From Bipolaris cookei (Eukaryota > Ascomycota > Dothideomycetes > Pleosporales > Pleosporaceae): a stretch of 64,000 nucleotides of DNA. Positions 44,384-55,716 of this stretch are shown here, in pieces. The stretch spans positions 57,655 through 121,654 of the forward strand of contig NRSV01000081.1 of assembly GCA_002286855.1 (NCBI GenBank), read 5' to 3'. The translations under genes and the position numbers were made by a program. How positions within the stretch are numbered: the first letter of the stretch is position 1; each line of letters opens with the position of its first letter. The notes beneath the pieces were generated by a model. It searched no databases and was not told the DNA's origin. It was given only the letters and a program-made list of their open reading frames with translations.

Positions 44384-45637
44384 GTAGTGTTAGCAAAAAC
44401 GTATCAAGTCACGGTGCGTCAAAAGTTTGATAGGTAGTCAGGGCAAAACGTGTCAAGTCACGCCAATTACGATATGGGTTAGTATATAGCTTTAGTCATG
44501 ATTATCGTAATAATAAACTTAATATCAAAAGGACGTGCCAAGTCAAAAAATCGTCAAAGGCAAACAGAACTTGACGTCTCTATACTTTCTAGGTTATAGG
44601 TAAGGGATTCAGAGGGAGTCCTAAGTAGAGAGGAGCCCGTGGATTCTCCACGAGGCAGAAAAAATGGGTGGGTAGGCATGTTTAGTCCGGAGTCTGGCGG
44701 TTTCATACATAGAGGCTGCAGGCGCCAGAGTTTTCAACAGTAAATCTCAAGAGCGGCAATTTTTCAACCAATCAGAGCGTTTTGGCTGATAGTTCTTCCT
44801 ATCCTGATGCCCCCTAGAAAACTCTGTCGCCTAATGTGGTAAAGTCGTCAACCAACTTCGAATTGACTCGAGTAGTGCGAGAACCCTTACTTATGGTTGC
44901 TCGGAAAGACGTTTACTCGTAGTTGCTTGTTACGTAATCAACCAAAGTCAACCAACCAAGCCAAGTTACTTGGTTATTGGATACACTGCGAACATGATCA
45001 TCTTGCACACAGACAGGTAGACACAGATTGGCTGTGGCCCCATTTCCAGCACTTGAAGCATTGTCCGTCCGTGAGCGATACGTCCCACAGCCGGACTGGA
45101 AGCCATTCCGCTCCAATCAGTATGCCTTCCCGCACTGCCCTAAGTTGGGATTTCTCTGTGCTGACACTCAAGAAAGTGGATCTTCTTGTTTGTGTTTTGT
45201 TTTCCCGCCTGCTAGCAAGGTTCTTGTCTGTATATAGCCATCGTACTTGTTCGACTCGAAGGTTTAGGTTTTGTTTATTGAAGATAAATAATATGATTGT
45301 GTATGATTGTGACCTTTACTCTGTCTGATCAAATGTGGGATAATTCTGCCCCTTTATTAGGTGGCTTAAACCCTTGCTGTGTCAGCTAGGCTGGGGTGGC
45401 TTGAACTCCTAATCTGATTGGCTGCTGACAAAATCCAGGTACTTAGAGCACATCCGGAATCTATCAACTCACAGTAACTTATAGCAGCTTACATCTGAAA
45501 AGTATTCATTCTTTGATAACTGCAGTATATTGTAATATGTTGTTACAGTTGATATAATGTACGTTGGATCCGCGATAACTCGTATCCTAGTTATCGCCGT
45601 GAAAATTTTAGTCTACAAATTTCGTAAAAGATGCCAT
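44384..45637. other. gene-poor region after Helitron
   Basis: 1.25 kb, AT-rich. It carries a near-duplicated CGT(A/G)TCAAGTCACG sequence at 44399-44412 and 44448-44461, possibly part of the element end. No gene supported. Confidence 0.35.
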
Positions 45638-47283
45638 CTACTCTATATGCTTGACGATATTACCCTGTTCGCCCTTTTCCATTATATACTCTGGCACAAG
45701 TGACCCTAAAATTGGCTTCCTCGATTCTCGAACAAGCGAAAGAATCGAACCACTTTCTTGAAACATCATCTCGAGCTCCTCTAGACTGCGGCCCATGGTT
45801 TCTGGGTAAAGGAAGTAGATGATTGGAACAATTGAAGCAGACACAGAAAGGAACACCAGATAGTATCGCCAGCCAATAGTTTCGATCGCTACGGGAGTAA
45901 CCTAGCAGATGTTAGAGTCAACTCATGTGAAAATCGAAGATTCTGGAGTACTAACCATGTTGATAACAAAGTTCCACAGCCAGTGATTCGCGGTTGAGAT
46001 ACCCGCCATGCGAATCCTAAGTCTTGTTGGAGCGACCTCAGTACAATATAAAAAGTTCGCTCCAGAGAACCCAATAGGTATAAAGAAATTAAACAAATAG
46101 ATGAAGAACGCTGAAGCAATCTGTGCGGAATAATTGCTCTTAGGAAAGCTAGAGGCAACAGCAAGGGCCATCATACATGAGGCCATTCCACAACCACTAA
46201 ACATGAAGAGTTTGCGGCGACCAAATCGATCAATCGTAAAGTAGGCAATAAAACAAGAGAGAAACTTCCAGGTAAGAGCCCCTCCTGATAAGATACGAGA
46301 CATCTCACTGCTCATTCCGAGGCCTTGTTGAAAGATAATCTGCAATGGTTACGTTAGTTAAGCCAATGTGGATTAATCGTAGTGCCACTTACTGTAGAAT
46401 ATGTCGATATAAGATTAGCTCCACACATTTGTTGTGCGAATTGTAGAAAGATACACAAGGAAAACCTATAGAACAATCTATCCTTGCCCATTGTAAAGAT
46501 GTCGCTTATCTTAGCCCGGGCTTTGGTTTCCTCTAGTGCGAGTTCAATACCGTTGATCTCGTCACTAATGACAGGATCGCTAGAATCAAGCCCCTCGAAA
46601 GCGGACATGCTAGCGCGCGCCTCTTCATATCGAGATTGTTTGCAAAGCCACCTTGGGGATTCCGGAATCATAAAGATAGCAACCATCGGTACGATTGAGA
46701 TCAGAGTCGGGATAGCAAGCGGGATACGCCATTGTAGAGGTAGGTTGTCCTTGATCTCGAAAAACCCAAGGTTAATCCAAGCCTCAAGCATGTAGCCTGC
46801 AAGGATAAAGACACCATCGAGAACAACGTGTTTGCCGCGGTTTGAGGTTGTCGAGCATTCTGACTGCCAAACAGGGACTGTTGCGCTCATTCCTCCAACC
46901 CCCCATCCTAGAACGATTCTTCCAACAACAAATTGCGTGATATGAAAGCTGGTGCATTGAAGAATTTCCCCTACTAGTGTCAAGAAGGCGGCCGTAAAGA
47001 TAATCTTGCGATGTCCATATTTTTCCGCAGACCAAGAGCAGGATAGAGCCCCAAAAAGGGCGCCGATTGTAAACGATGCCACTACAGCACCCTGCCTTGT
47101 TGACTTCCGACTCTTCTCAACACCGTGAGCATCGATTGTATCAATCTCGGGGAAATTATGGTTCCAATCACGAAGCGATAGAAGACCACCAACACCTGAT
47201 TGATTGTAACCAAAGAGCACAAAAGCTGGCAAGACTACAAGTAGCAGCTGAGCTAGCCGCAGTTGCTTTCCGGTGAGACCCAT
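45638..47283 (-). CDS. MFS sugar transporter
   Basis: 512 residues from three exons: 47283-46393, 46339-45956 and 45901-45638; introns 53 and 54 bp, GT..AG, phase 0. Twelve-helix sugar-porter family (lactose permease/hexose-transporter-like): early FGYNQSGVGGLLSL, the loop-2 signature GALFGALSCSWSAEKYGHRK, VGRIVLGWGVGGMSATVPVW, PESPRWLCKQSRYEEARASM before the central loop, FAQQMCGANLISTYST, DRFGRRKLF, and PETMGRSLEELEMMF at the end. It has intact frame and typical motifs despite lying between a Helitron and hAT/pogo debris. Likely plasma membrane; substrate unknown. Confidence 0.9.
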
Positions 47284-48145
47284 ACTGTCTCTGCCTCCCT
47301 AGCGGAGTGCGGGAGGACGGGAGGAACGGTCCTTTGATTGGTCGAGGAATTCAACGTGCCGGATCGTGAACTGGTGAAACACAGGTAAGGTTGATCTGGG
47401 TATGTAACTAAAATGAAATTTGGGAGCAGCGCGTTATTTGTATTCCAATCGGTACGATTAGAAATGCACCCATCAAAGAAGCTGTGGGGAAATGTTGGGG
47501 CAGATTAAGATCCCACTATAGGACACCAAAAGATCCGGGGAATAAGACCAGGCGCTCCGCTAACAGTACACATTTGCAACTCGGAAGCGGCCGAAAGTGG
47601 CATCGATTTGGACCAAAACTCAAGCTCACCAAGCCTCACCAAGCCTAGACGCAAGAGTGCTAAGATAATTGACACTCTTGTGCCTCCGACCCGCGGGTAC
47701 AGCAACGAATCAAGTCCACGGGAAGCGCACGGGAAGCCCGCGGGTAAGCCCGCGGGAAGCCCATGAGAAAACCCACGGGAAAGCGAACGGGAAAGCCACC
47801 GATGCCTCGGGTAGTGGTACGTAAGCAGTTAGTAGCAGTCGGAAAACTTGCCATTCTAGGAGGCACATCCGACAAGCCGTGTGAATCATACGAACAACGC
47901 CGATGCGACTAGCTATTCTAAGTTAAATGTATCGTATTTATTAGACCATTTGTTGAAATAATTTCCTGTGACATGATGTTTTGTCGCTTTGTGAAGACCG
48001 CCTGGGTGGGGTTCAAATCTGTACGAGATTTCATCTTCGTCTCTTCCCCATAAATAATGTCCGATAGAGAGCTCGGTTGTTGCCGTCAAAAGGCCAGCAC
48101 ATCAAAGCCTGACGTTGTTTTTCGTCCTTGTGGCTGACGTTAACC
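47284..48145. other. gene-poor region with GC-rich repeats
   Basis: 862 bp upstream of the MFS gene. 47715-47800 contains about seven degenerate copies of an ACGGGAAGCC-like unit, forming a GC-rich patch. The rest has no supported gene. Some sequence here could be an hAT or other element end. Confidence 0.35.
47715..47800. repeat. degenerate CGGGAAGC repeat array
   Basis: Short units of the type CACGGGAAGC and CCGCGGGAAG repeat with 8-14 bp spacing over about 85 bp. Could be subterminal repeats of a DNA transposon. No other copy found in the window. Confidence 0.5.
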
Positions 48146-48146
48146 C

Positions 48147-48422
48147 TTAAGCACCTTGAACTGAACCGGTGCTTACATGAGAAGTCTGTAAAAATGACAT
48201 GTTTGCCCATCGATGACCATCAGCTTGAAGTCTTTCATAGTAGCTGGTGAGAACGAAGGATTGGATCTCTTCTGATTGACTCCAAAATGCTCTGATCCTG
48301 TCTGTGGTTGGAGCCTGAGTAGTAACAACCGAGAGTTTGCCTTTGTCCAGATTAAAATGTGTCGTAATGGATAATGCCTCGTCTTTTTCGACGCTTGTTG
48401 AACTCTGAGCAAGAGTCGCCAT
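48147..48422 (-). CDS. unassigned ORF, perhaps relic
   Basis: 91-codon minus-strand ORF from ATG 48422. Content such as RIRAFWSQSEEIQSFVLTSY and ALSITTHFNLDKGKLSVVTT reads like real protein, but no domain is recognised and it is isolated between relics. Might be an exon of a decayed gene. Confidence 0.25.
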   Translation of the reverse strand: MATLAQSSTSVEKDEALSITTHFNLDKGKLSVVTTQAPTTDRIRAFWSQSEEIQSFVLTSYYERLQADGHRWANMSFLQTSHVSTGSVQGA

Positions 48423-48450
48423 TATTGCATCGCGTTTTGGTCCAATTGCA

Positions 48451-48462
48451 CCCCCCCCCCCC
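48451..48462. repeat. poly-C tract
   Basis: Twelve consecutive C. Assembly or sequencing slippage is possible here. Confidence 0.9.
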
Positions 48463-48486
48463 AATCATTGCGAACCCTCGAACTTC

Positions 48487-48855
48487 ATGGACTCTGTCAA
48501 GTTCCTATCAGGATCACGACTATTTTGGAAGGCGAACCTATTTCGCACCTGTGGCGGCGCAACCGGCACGGTCATCTACTTGACTGTGTTCAGTACACGG
48601 ATTAAGCAAAGCTATGCGCCTTTGGATTCTGAGGCCAGCGTTGCCGCCAGCCTTGACCCGACTGCCCTTTAGCGCTTCTTCGCTGCTCTGGTGGGACCTA
48701 ATACGTGTTCTGCAGCCGAGGTGCCACGGGCCACCACTACCATTCTCGCCCCTGCTGCCGGTGCTTTCAAATATGTTTTGCCAAGTCTGTTGGGTTCGTT
48801 TTGCTCTCTCCTGACTTCCAACATGGGTGGCTCGTTGATGTATTTAGAGTTCTAG
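48487..48855 (+). pseudogene. C-terminal relic of a TRI12/MFS-type transporter
   Basis: Plus-strand frame interrupted by one TAG (48670-48672). Segments FRTCGGATGTVIYLTVFSTR, then RFFAALVGP and EVPRATTTILAPAAGAFKY, follow the order found at the C-terminus of fungal drug/toxin-efflux MFS proteins (GGxxGT..IY loop, then A-A-L-x, then VP..T..I). Only the last third is present, with no start. Identification is by motif order only, so moderate. Confidence 0.42.
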
Positions 48856-49179
48856 ACCTGTCCGGTAAATCGCAATTCTCTTTTACGTGGCTTGCATCGT
48901 GGCCAAGATGATTGCTCGAGACGTAAGACCTCAAGCCACTGCAGTCCATGTTCATCGCCAGTGTGGTCAATAAACCGACCGACTCAAACCGGAGGTTTTG
49001 GTCAGTCGGTTTGATTCAATAGATAGGCTTCGTCGGTCAGTTTGATAGAACATCCCCCGTTGGTTTGAGTTTATTAAGGTTTAGCGGCTTAACTTAAAGA
49101 AGTTAGCGGTTTGCCTAAAAAGTTAACTATTTAGAGTGTCACAAGTTTGTGTTACATTAGTATCCGTACATCAAGTTCA

Positions 49180-49887
49180 CTACGATACTAGGCCGTTCCT
49201 GAGCCAGTGTTTCTGAAACTGGTTTGCTTCAATGGTCTCGGGTGATAGCCTGTTACGCTCGTCTGTAACAATCTTCTTTGTCTGACTAAAAACCCTCTCA
49301 CACTCAGAGCTCATGCTTGGTATTGAAAACAGGTCCAACGCCATCTGTCGCAGCCTATGCAAGGCCGCAGAAGCAATGACTTCAGTTGAGCCGAAGTGTC
49401 AGATGTAAGTACCTGGAGTCGTTGGACCTCAACCGAATTATGTTCAGGGAACTCTATTACTACACCAGTACGTAAACACCGGGAGTCTATCAGGGAAACC
49501 AAAAGGACCCTTAGCGAACCTGATCTTGACGCCCACAACCACCGCGTATAAATAATGATAAGGCGGGTCGATAATAGAGAGTACACACAACACATACCAA
49601 TCCACCGCACTTACGCGTGCGACAAACAACAATATCCATTTTTCTCACTGCACCTACGCGTGCAACACCATCTTATAGAAAACCGGGTATTCGTGTCTAT
49701 GAGTATGCCACCACGCTAAATGGTCAGGACAATAGTTATCTTCTGAATAGAATTCCTTCTCCTGAAAAGCGGTGAGTTCGCTGGCGACTTTAGACCTTTT
49801 TCGCTGGCGAATCAGTGAACTGCCTTTCCTCTTTCCGAAAGAGTTGTAATCGTTAATTACACTGTCCATCCTCGCTGTCTTCGTCAC
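49180..49887 (-). pseudogene. hAT transposase C-terminal relic
   Basis: Minus-strand pieces. 49887 to about 49654 carries DHLAWWHTHRHEYPVFYKM, the segment that precedes the dimerisation domain. 49362-49180 is the hAT dimerisation domain (MALDLFSIPSMSSECERVFS, then the RLSPETIEANQFQKHW part). The two are separated by about 290 bp of unrelated sequence that appears inserted between YKM and MALD. Sequence just outside (48970-49100) has several GTCGGTTTGA-like motifs, as expected for hAT subterminal repeats. Not functional. Confidence 0.7.
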
Positions 49888-50640
49888 ATGCTAAGCCAGC
49901 CTGAGCTTGAGCTTCCTGTTATACGGGGTCTGGATCTATACTTCTCTTGCCGGGTCCCACACTAAGGCCGGTGAGCTTTACGCTAGTGTTCCGTGAGGTT
50001 GTCTGGCGATTCGTAGTGGAAAAGAGTTATGGATGTAACCGGGGGTTTTGACAAACACTAATCTATATTGCTATAGACTAACGAGTAACAATCTTGTTAA
50101 GTAAAGTAACTAGTAAGAAAGTACAATTTGAGTTGACCACAACGAGAGTAAATAATGAAATCCATCCATCCTTATATCCTCATTGCTTTCGTCCTGCCAT
50201 CTCTTCATGCACTGCCATCTCAGATGGCCGGCCTTGGCGAGATGGCACATCACGTGACCTCGAGCCCCGCGGTGATCCATTACCTTCTGACGCGGAGCTT
50301 TGTGGCACCATAACCACTCGTGCTCTCTCGTTCCTCTTGTCCCGCGTCAAGGAGAGCCCCTTTCTTGTTATCTCTGTAACACTTCCACTTCGGCCTGGCG
50401 ACAATGCTCGTCATACAGGCTTCATAAAACCGTCTTCATGCTCTTGAATCAAGAAGGCTTTCTCATTGTCCTGTTCCAGTATTCCTCAAAATAATCATAA
50501 CCGTAGGTGGGGTAGAGAGCCAGGGCGGCGCGATATACCGGCGTCATGTCTCAGCTTATAATACTCCTCAGGCTTCACCCAGCCACACTCATATGGGCAT
50601 ATCTTTTTAGAATGTTTAAGAAGCATCTTAAAACGTTATA
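49888..50640. other. gene-poor region
   Basis: 753 bp between two transposon relics. One small ORF at 50155-50313 is listed separately. Otherwise nothing recognised. Confidence 0.3.
50155..50313 (+). CDS. possible small secreted peptide, weak
   Basis: 52-codon ORF whose first 22 residues (MKSIHPYILIAFVLPSLHAL) resemble a signal peptide with an A-x-A-like end. The rest (GLGEMAHHVTSSPAVIHYLL) has no cysteines. No family. Could be chance; its only support is the N-terminus. Confidence 0.2.
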   Translation: MKSIHPYILIAFVLPSLHALPSQMAGLGEMAHHVTSSPAVIHYLLTRSFVAP

Positions 50641-51867
50641 ACGTCAATGTATAGCGAGTGACCGGGTACCGTGCACGGACAACAGGCACTCGGAGACACC
50701 GGGCGAGTCACCCCAACACTAAAACAGTAGTAACACCACAACTTTGACGCGTCATAATTCCATCATTATGGATTCCCGTTTAAGCTGCGATTGAAGATAT
50801 TGAATCGCGCGAACCAGGAGAACTCTTTTCATATAAAGAAGTGGCTAAGAAACAAAATATTGATCGCACGACGTTGAGCCGAAGGCACAGGGATACAGGC
50901 CCCAGTGGGCACCCAGCCATCAAATGGACGCAAGCTCAGCCCACAACAGGAGTCGGAGCTTATACTATGTGTTGAAAAGCTGACTAAGAGAGGTTTACCA
51001 CTTACAAGAGAGATGATCAGGAATTTCGCATCAGCTCTAGCGAAAGAGGAGGTCTCTGAGCGCTGGGTTTCGTGCTTCATCAACCTGAATAATAATGAAC
51101 TCATCTCAAAGAGGACCAGCGCCATGGATCGTACGCGCCATGTATCTGACTCAGAGTCAAAGTATAGACTACTTCAAGCTGCTGCACCAGAAGATCACTC
51201 AGTACCAGCTTGAGGCCCGAGGTCTATACAATTGTCAGATTTGATGCTTGTGGGCAAAACTGATTGTGAAAAAAATGAATTGTATTGATCTGTCCTGTTG
51301 TGATTGTTCTCTGCCATTACTTATGTGCAGTGTCTTGCTATTGCCTCGGTAGGTGCTTGTTTCATGTAAGTATCAAAGTACGTCGGCTGTAATTCATGCC
51401 GATACATCCTGGCATAATATCGACTGGGTTCCGCGGCTTAGGTTGCTGTTATCTGACATCTATTCACCTAAGAAGATACGCCAGCTCCACCTTGATGAGA
51501 TTGAAAAGCGTCGTCAGAAAGATGAGATGAAGCTCCAAAAATCTGAGCACAAGCAGCTTCAACAGGAAGCTCAATTATACAAACTTCAAAAAGCAGAGGA
51601 TAGATTGAAAGAAAGAGACTCAAGGAGGTGCAGAAGAAGAAAGCCGCTAAGGTAGCTCAAAAGGACGCCCAGAAAGCTGCCCGCAACGCTGAAAAAGCCA
51701 TTGAATTGTCCCAAAAGAATAAGCGCAAGGTCTCACAAAGTTCTACTCAAAAGCAGAAGCGTCAGAAACGTGTTGTTGTTGTTCCATCTCATGTACAAGC
51801 TGAGGAGGCTGCATTAGCCTCCCCAACGGATATCACCAGAACACGGTTAATACGGAAACCCAAGTGA
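50641..51867 (+). mobile_element. pogo-type transposon relic (copy 4)
   Basis: Left end at a TA (50639-50640) followed by ACGTCAATG, which fits the ACGT-starting repeats of the other pogo copies in this window. The plus strand then shows a broken transposase N-terminus. SREPGELFSYKEVAKKQNID is a Tc5/CENP-B-type helix-turn-helix. The frame shifts to KLSPQQESELILCVEKLTKR, then LTREMIRNFASALAKEEVSE. The DDE core is largely missing. A basic coiled C-terminus follows (51353-51867). The right terminal repeat was not found. Confidence 0.65.
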
Positions 51868-52024
51868 TGTTCTGAATAGACAGGAAACTCCATATATCTC
51901 TCTATAGTAATAAACTAAGAGATCTCGTGATAATAGCTTTTGTGGGTGGCTCTACAGCCTCATCTTTCGTTAAAATATCGTGTTGTTGGGTGATCATCAC
52001 TCGAACACGATCATCTTGCTCACA

Positions 52025-52912
52025 GACACGGTATATGAAACAACAGGATCTGCGTCAGCAGCCCAGCAACATCTTGAGGAGGATAAGCCCGGCCATGGCT
52101 ACAAGACACCGTAGAAAGTTTATGCTGAGGTACTAAACACTATCGAGGTTGTGCTTACTGACGATCGAATTAGCCAAGCAGTCGCGAATGAGCTCTCTGG
52201 CTTCAATATCCGGCGCTCTAGGCTTGCAGCAGTTGCCTGGATTGTTGAGACTAACCAGCCCCTTTCTACTTTCAAGTTGCCAGTTTTTCGAGACCTTATC
52301 GCGTCAGCTAATCCACAAGCGGAGGAAGCTTTATGGGCTTCCCATAATAGCGTCACTAGTTACATTTTGCGCCTATACGACTACCTCAAGCCGCGGGTCA
52401 TTAAAGCGTTGTCACAGGCCCAGAGCAAGATACACGTCAGCTTTGACGGCTGGACAACAAACGGCGGTAAGCGCGGCCTTTTAAGTATTGTCGTACACTA
52501 CATGGACAATCAAGGCAATATTATAGACCTGCCTATCGCGCTGCCGCAGTTGACAGGTGCTCATACTGTCGAGAGAATAGCGGAGATTGTCATAGAGACG
52601 CTGAGACAATTCATTGTCGACTTAGACCGTATTGGCTATTTTGTACTCGATAATGCGAGAAACAACGACGCTGCGGTAGACGCGATCGCGCGGACGACGG
52701 GCTTTGACACCTCTCATCGCCGCCTCCGCTGTGGCCCCCATACGATTAGTCTTATCGGCCAAATGCTGCTCTGGGGCAGGGACTGTAATTCGTATAATAA
52801 TAACGCTGGCGAGCTCACTACCGAAGACGAGTATATGGGCGAGTGGAGGCGTGACGGGCCTTTAGGCGTACTTAGCGATTGTCAACCATATCAAAACACC
52901 AAGACAATATGA
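52025..52912 (+). pseudogene. hAT transposase N-terminal/central relic
   Basis: Plus-strand, about 250 open codons from 52151 plus an upstream piece split by TAG. Contains a hAT core pattern: RRSRLAAVAWIVETNQPLST; IHVSFDGWTTNGGKRGLLSI; GYFVLDNARNNDAAVDAIA; HRRLRCGPHTISLIGQMLLW. First catalytic Asp region (FDGW) and second (LDNARNND) are present. It is truncated near 52880 and lacks the dimerisation domain. It has opposite orientation to the 49.2-49.9 kb hAT relic, so it is a different insertion. Confidence 0.75.
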
Positions 52913-52914
52913 AT

Positions 52915-53416
52915 CCTTCACATCGTCTGACTCAAAGATGGGTTTCATAGCTTGGGCAACCTTGCTGGAAGAGGAGTTGCATCGCTTTGACATCCTGGTC
53001 CACAACGAACCAAACTCATCGATATACTGCCTGAGATCATCGCCGTCTCGGTGCCGAAGATTTGTGAGGAGGCGGAATAGTTGAATGGATGTATTTCCTG
53101 TGTCACGATCGAAGCGCCCAGCAAAAAAATTTCAAGCTTCATATGCGGTTTCACATGCAGCGACATGATGAGTGAGGTCCGCATACACAGAACCGAGGAT
53201 CGTGACCAGGGCCTGGTCATTCTGACTGTCCCACTCACTTGCGTTGGCTTCGGATGCAGGATGAGTCTTACCGTTGACCACATTCAGTAGGCCCGCATAT
53301 CTGAATGCTATGGTCCAGCTATTTCTCCATTCTGTGTAGTAGTCTCCTCGTGATGCAAGTTTGGGGCGTGAGAAGGGGTCAAGTTTGAAAGTAGAGGACG
53401 ACATGTCTAGCAGCAT
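52915..53416 (-). pseudogene. Copia-type gag fragment
   Basis: Minus strand. SRPKLASRGDYYTEWRNSWT, then NDQALVTILGSVYADLTHHV and ACETAYEA, is the retrotransposon gag (UBN2/gag-pre-integrase type) pattern W-x-x-W plus A-x-x-x-W. A shifted frame continues with NTSIQLFRLLTNLRHRDGDD and IDEFGSLWTRMSKR. Only about 500 bp of one element remains, directly abutting the truncated hAT relic. Confidence 0.65.
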
Positions 53417-53855
53417 GATGCGGGGTAGGATGCGGGGTCATCTCAGCTGCCTAATAGCTTGGGTTTGAGACGCGTGCCGATGAAGTCTGGAGAGTGCAGT
53501 GGTCGTCTCGTGAACTGGATGCTGAATCAGGCGATGCTGTAGAGCAGATATAGGATGTATCTGCTGTTGCTCTTCGCACAAGCAATGTGACAGGACGGAC
53601 GGCATGCAATATAAGCAGAATACAAAATGAAAAAGTAGTGTTGCGGTGGAGCAGCCGGGCTCATAACCTGCAAAAAGTGTATTGTAAGATTGATTGTGGA
53701 GCGGGCTGGCGAGATTTGTCCCCCCGTTTTTGAGATCTGTCCCCCGCGCTAGTGTTAGTGAAAGTTACTCTTTCATTTTGGTTTAGCGCGTAATTTATGG
53801 ACGCGACAACATTGCGATGCCACGCGTCTCTGCAATAGATTGACAATCTTTAAAG
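53417..53855. other. transposon flank
   Basis: 439 bp between the Copia fragment and the MULE relic. No gene or terminal repeat seen. Confidence 0.3.
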
Positions 53856-53890
53856 TATGCAGGTGCTGATTTTTTTTCTTGTCCACGATA

Positions 53891-55716
53891 ACGTGTTTCA
53901 CCACCGAGCGGGCCACCTCCCCACGATATTCTACCTTTGCAATAGTATTACGCAACACCACCCCAATTTTCTTATTAAGTAGAACAAGATATTATTCTTC
54001 AGACGCGTCGATATCCTCTATATCCTCTAATTCTACTTGGCACGTACGGGAGTTGTGTCCAATTTGGCTAGAACGCCCGCAGTGCCGTTCACTGCGCACT
54101 CTCTTCGCAGACGTTGAACCCTCATTAGAGCCAGTATCCTCTACCTTAGCGATCTGATCAGCTATCTGACCAACCGTCTGCGACCCCTCTGGCTGTACGT
54201 AGCGCCTCTTACGAGTTTTTCGCTTCGTTGCTTCACTAATCGTAGCTTGAAGGCAATTAAGTCTCTCCTGCATCAACACCATATTATGAGTGATCTGCTG
54301 GGCTCCCTTACTTAACTGCTGCATCTGCTCCTTAAGAGAAGTTGTAGGAGACCCTTGCTGGATTTGCATACGGTTTCGAATAAGCGTAGCCTGCGCCTCC
54401 ATTTCGCGCGTGTTGCGCGGCGTTTTCGGCTCCCATGTAGCTGTCTCTTGCGCTGGTGGAGTTGGCGTACGCAGCACGACGTTAAGCTGTGGTAAAACAA
54501 CGTGATAATCGTGTGGAGTAAGCCCAGCACCTCGAAACCCTCCGCAGATGTTTTCTGGTGTAATAGCCTTGTGATAGGCCTTTTTGAATGCTGGTAAGAA
54601 GGAATCTTTACTGATGTGGTGGATGTGATTGCGTGCCAAGACTGAGATAGCATCACCGTACGCGCGCTTCAACGGCGAGAAGCAGCCCACATCAAGAGGC
54701 TGTAAGAGGTGCGACAAGTGGGGAGGCATACAGAGGAGGATTATCTTCATCTCTTCGCAGAGATCTCGGAAAGCTACCGAGCAATGGCTCTCATGGCCGT
54801 CAACAATGAGCAGCCTATGCGTACCCACAGGGCGCGCATGGGAATCGAAGTGACGAAGCCAGTCAAGCGCTAGATCGTTGTTCGTCCAGTCTGTAGGACT
54901 AACTTGGATTACCCAGTCGCGTGGCAGATCCTCCGTGAACCAGGTGGAGATCAGAACCTTGCCTGCGAAGATGAGAAACGCTGGGATACGCTTGCCTGTT
55001 GCGCCAACGCCCTGGATCAGCGTAACCCACTCACGATTGCCTGGCTGGATCTAGTTTGTTCTTCCTGGTTTGTTTGAGCCCGTGATAATTGACTGTGATA
55101 AAATCTTGCCCATAATAAAGCCAGTCTCATCAAAGTTATAGATATCTTCGTCCACAATACCGTACTTCGCCTTCGTATTCTGAACCAGCTCGAACCAGCC
55201 CTTAATAAGCGCTGGGTCTTCGCAGAGAGCTCGCTGGTGATCGTATGGACGGCTCCGGCGCATACGCAGCTCAGGATTGCGCTGGACAAACCTATCAACC
55301 CAGTTCTTGCCAACCTCCTTCACGCCACGCTCTCGAAGTAGTCTGTTGGCCATATCTCGCACGTCGTCTCTTCCACAGGGTAGTCCTCGCTCAGCCTCAA
55401 CTATTACACGCCTAGTAGTAGCCTCCTCTTCTAGTTTCGTAAGGCGCTTACAACTAGGCTCGCAGTCGCGTCGAGAGTGCCCTCTGTCGCGTCGTCGGCG
55501 TATTGTTGTTTGTGGTACGTAGTAGACTTTTTCAGCGCGTCGAATACTTTGAATTTGATTCCTACTAAGCTTAGAGACTGCAATTTGTACATCAGCTTCA
55601 GTATAGCTTTTCTGGAGTTGTGGTTGTTGAGACATCACGCGTTATTGTTGTGAAGGTAGGATAGTGCGGGGAGGTGGCCCGCTCGGTGAGGTAGCCCGCT
55701 CGATGGTGAAACACGT
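53891..55716 (-). mobile_element. pogo/Fot1-type DNA transposon (copy 2), nearly intact
   Basis: 1826-bp element with TA target duplications (53889-53890, 55717-55718) and inverted repeats beginning ACGTGTTTCACCA(C/T)CGAGCGGGC. The right repeat has a 17-bp near-tandem duplication (55673-55689, 55690-55706) absent from the left. It carries a transposase on the minus strand (separate entry) and is inserted in the MULE relic. It looks young because the coding region has only one visible stop. Confidence 0.9.
53992..55638 (-). pseudogene. pogo transposase with a single in-frame stop
   Basis: 549-codon frame from ATG 55638 to 53992, continuous except for TAG at 55053-55051 (codon 196). N-terminal HTH (EADVQIAVSKLSRNQIQSIR), CENP-B-like region (RDMANRLLRERGVKEVGKNW), first catalytic Asp in DEDIYNFDETGF, second in LLIVDGHESHCS, third in LLQPLDVGCFSPLKRAYG. 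The C-terminus has CCHC-like zinc knuckle HCGRSSQIGHNSRTC. Length and domain order match full pogo/Fot1 transposases. One nonsense change may be all that separates it from a working enzyme, or read-through could occur; this is inference. Confidence 0.85.

Noticed and set aside
48001..48040. GGGTGGGGTTCAAATC looked like a tRNA T-arm
   Set aside because: No acceptor, D or anticodon arms could be folded around it.
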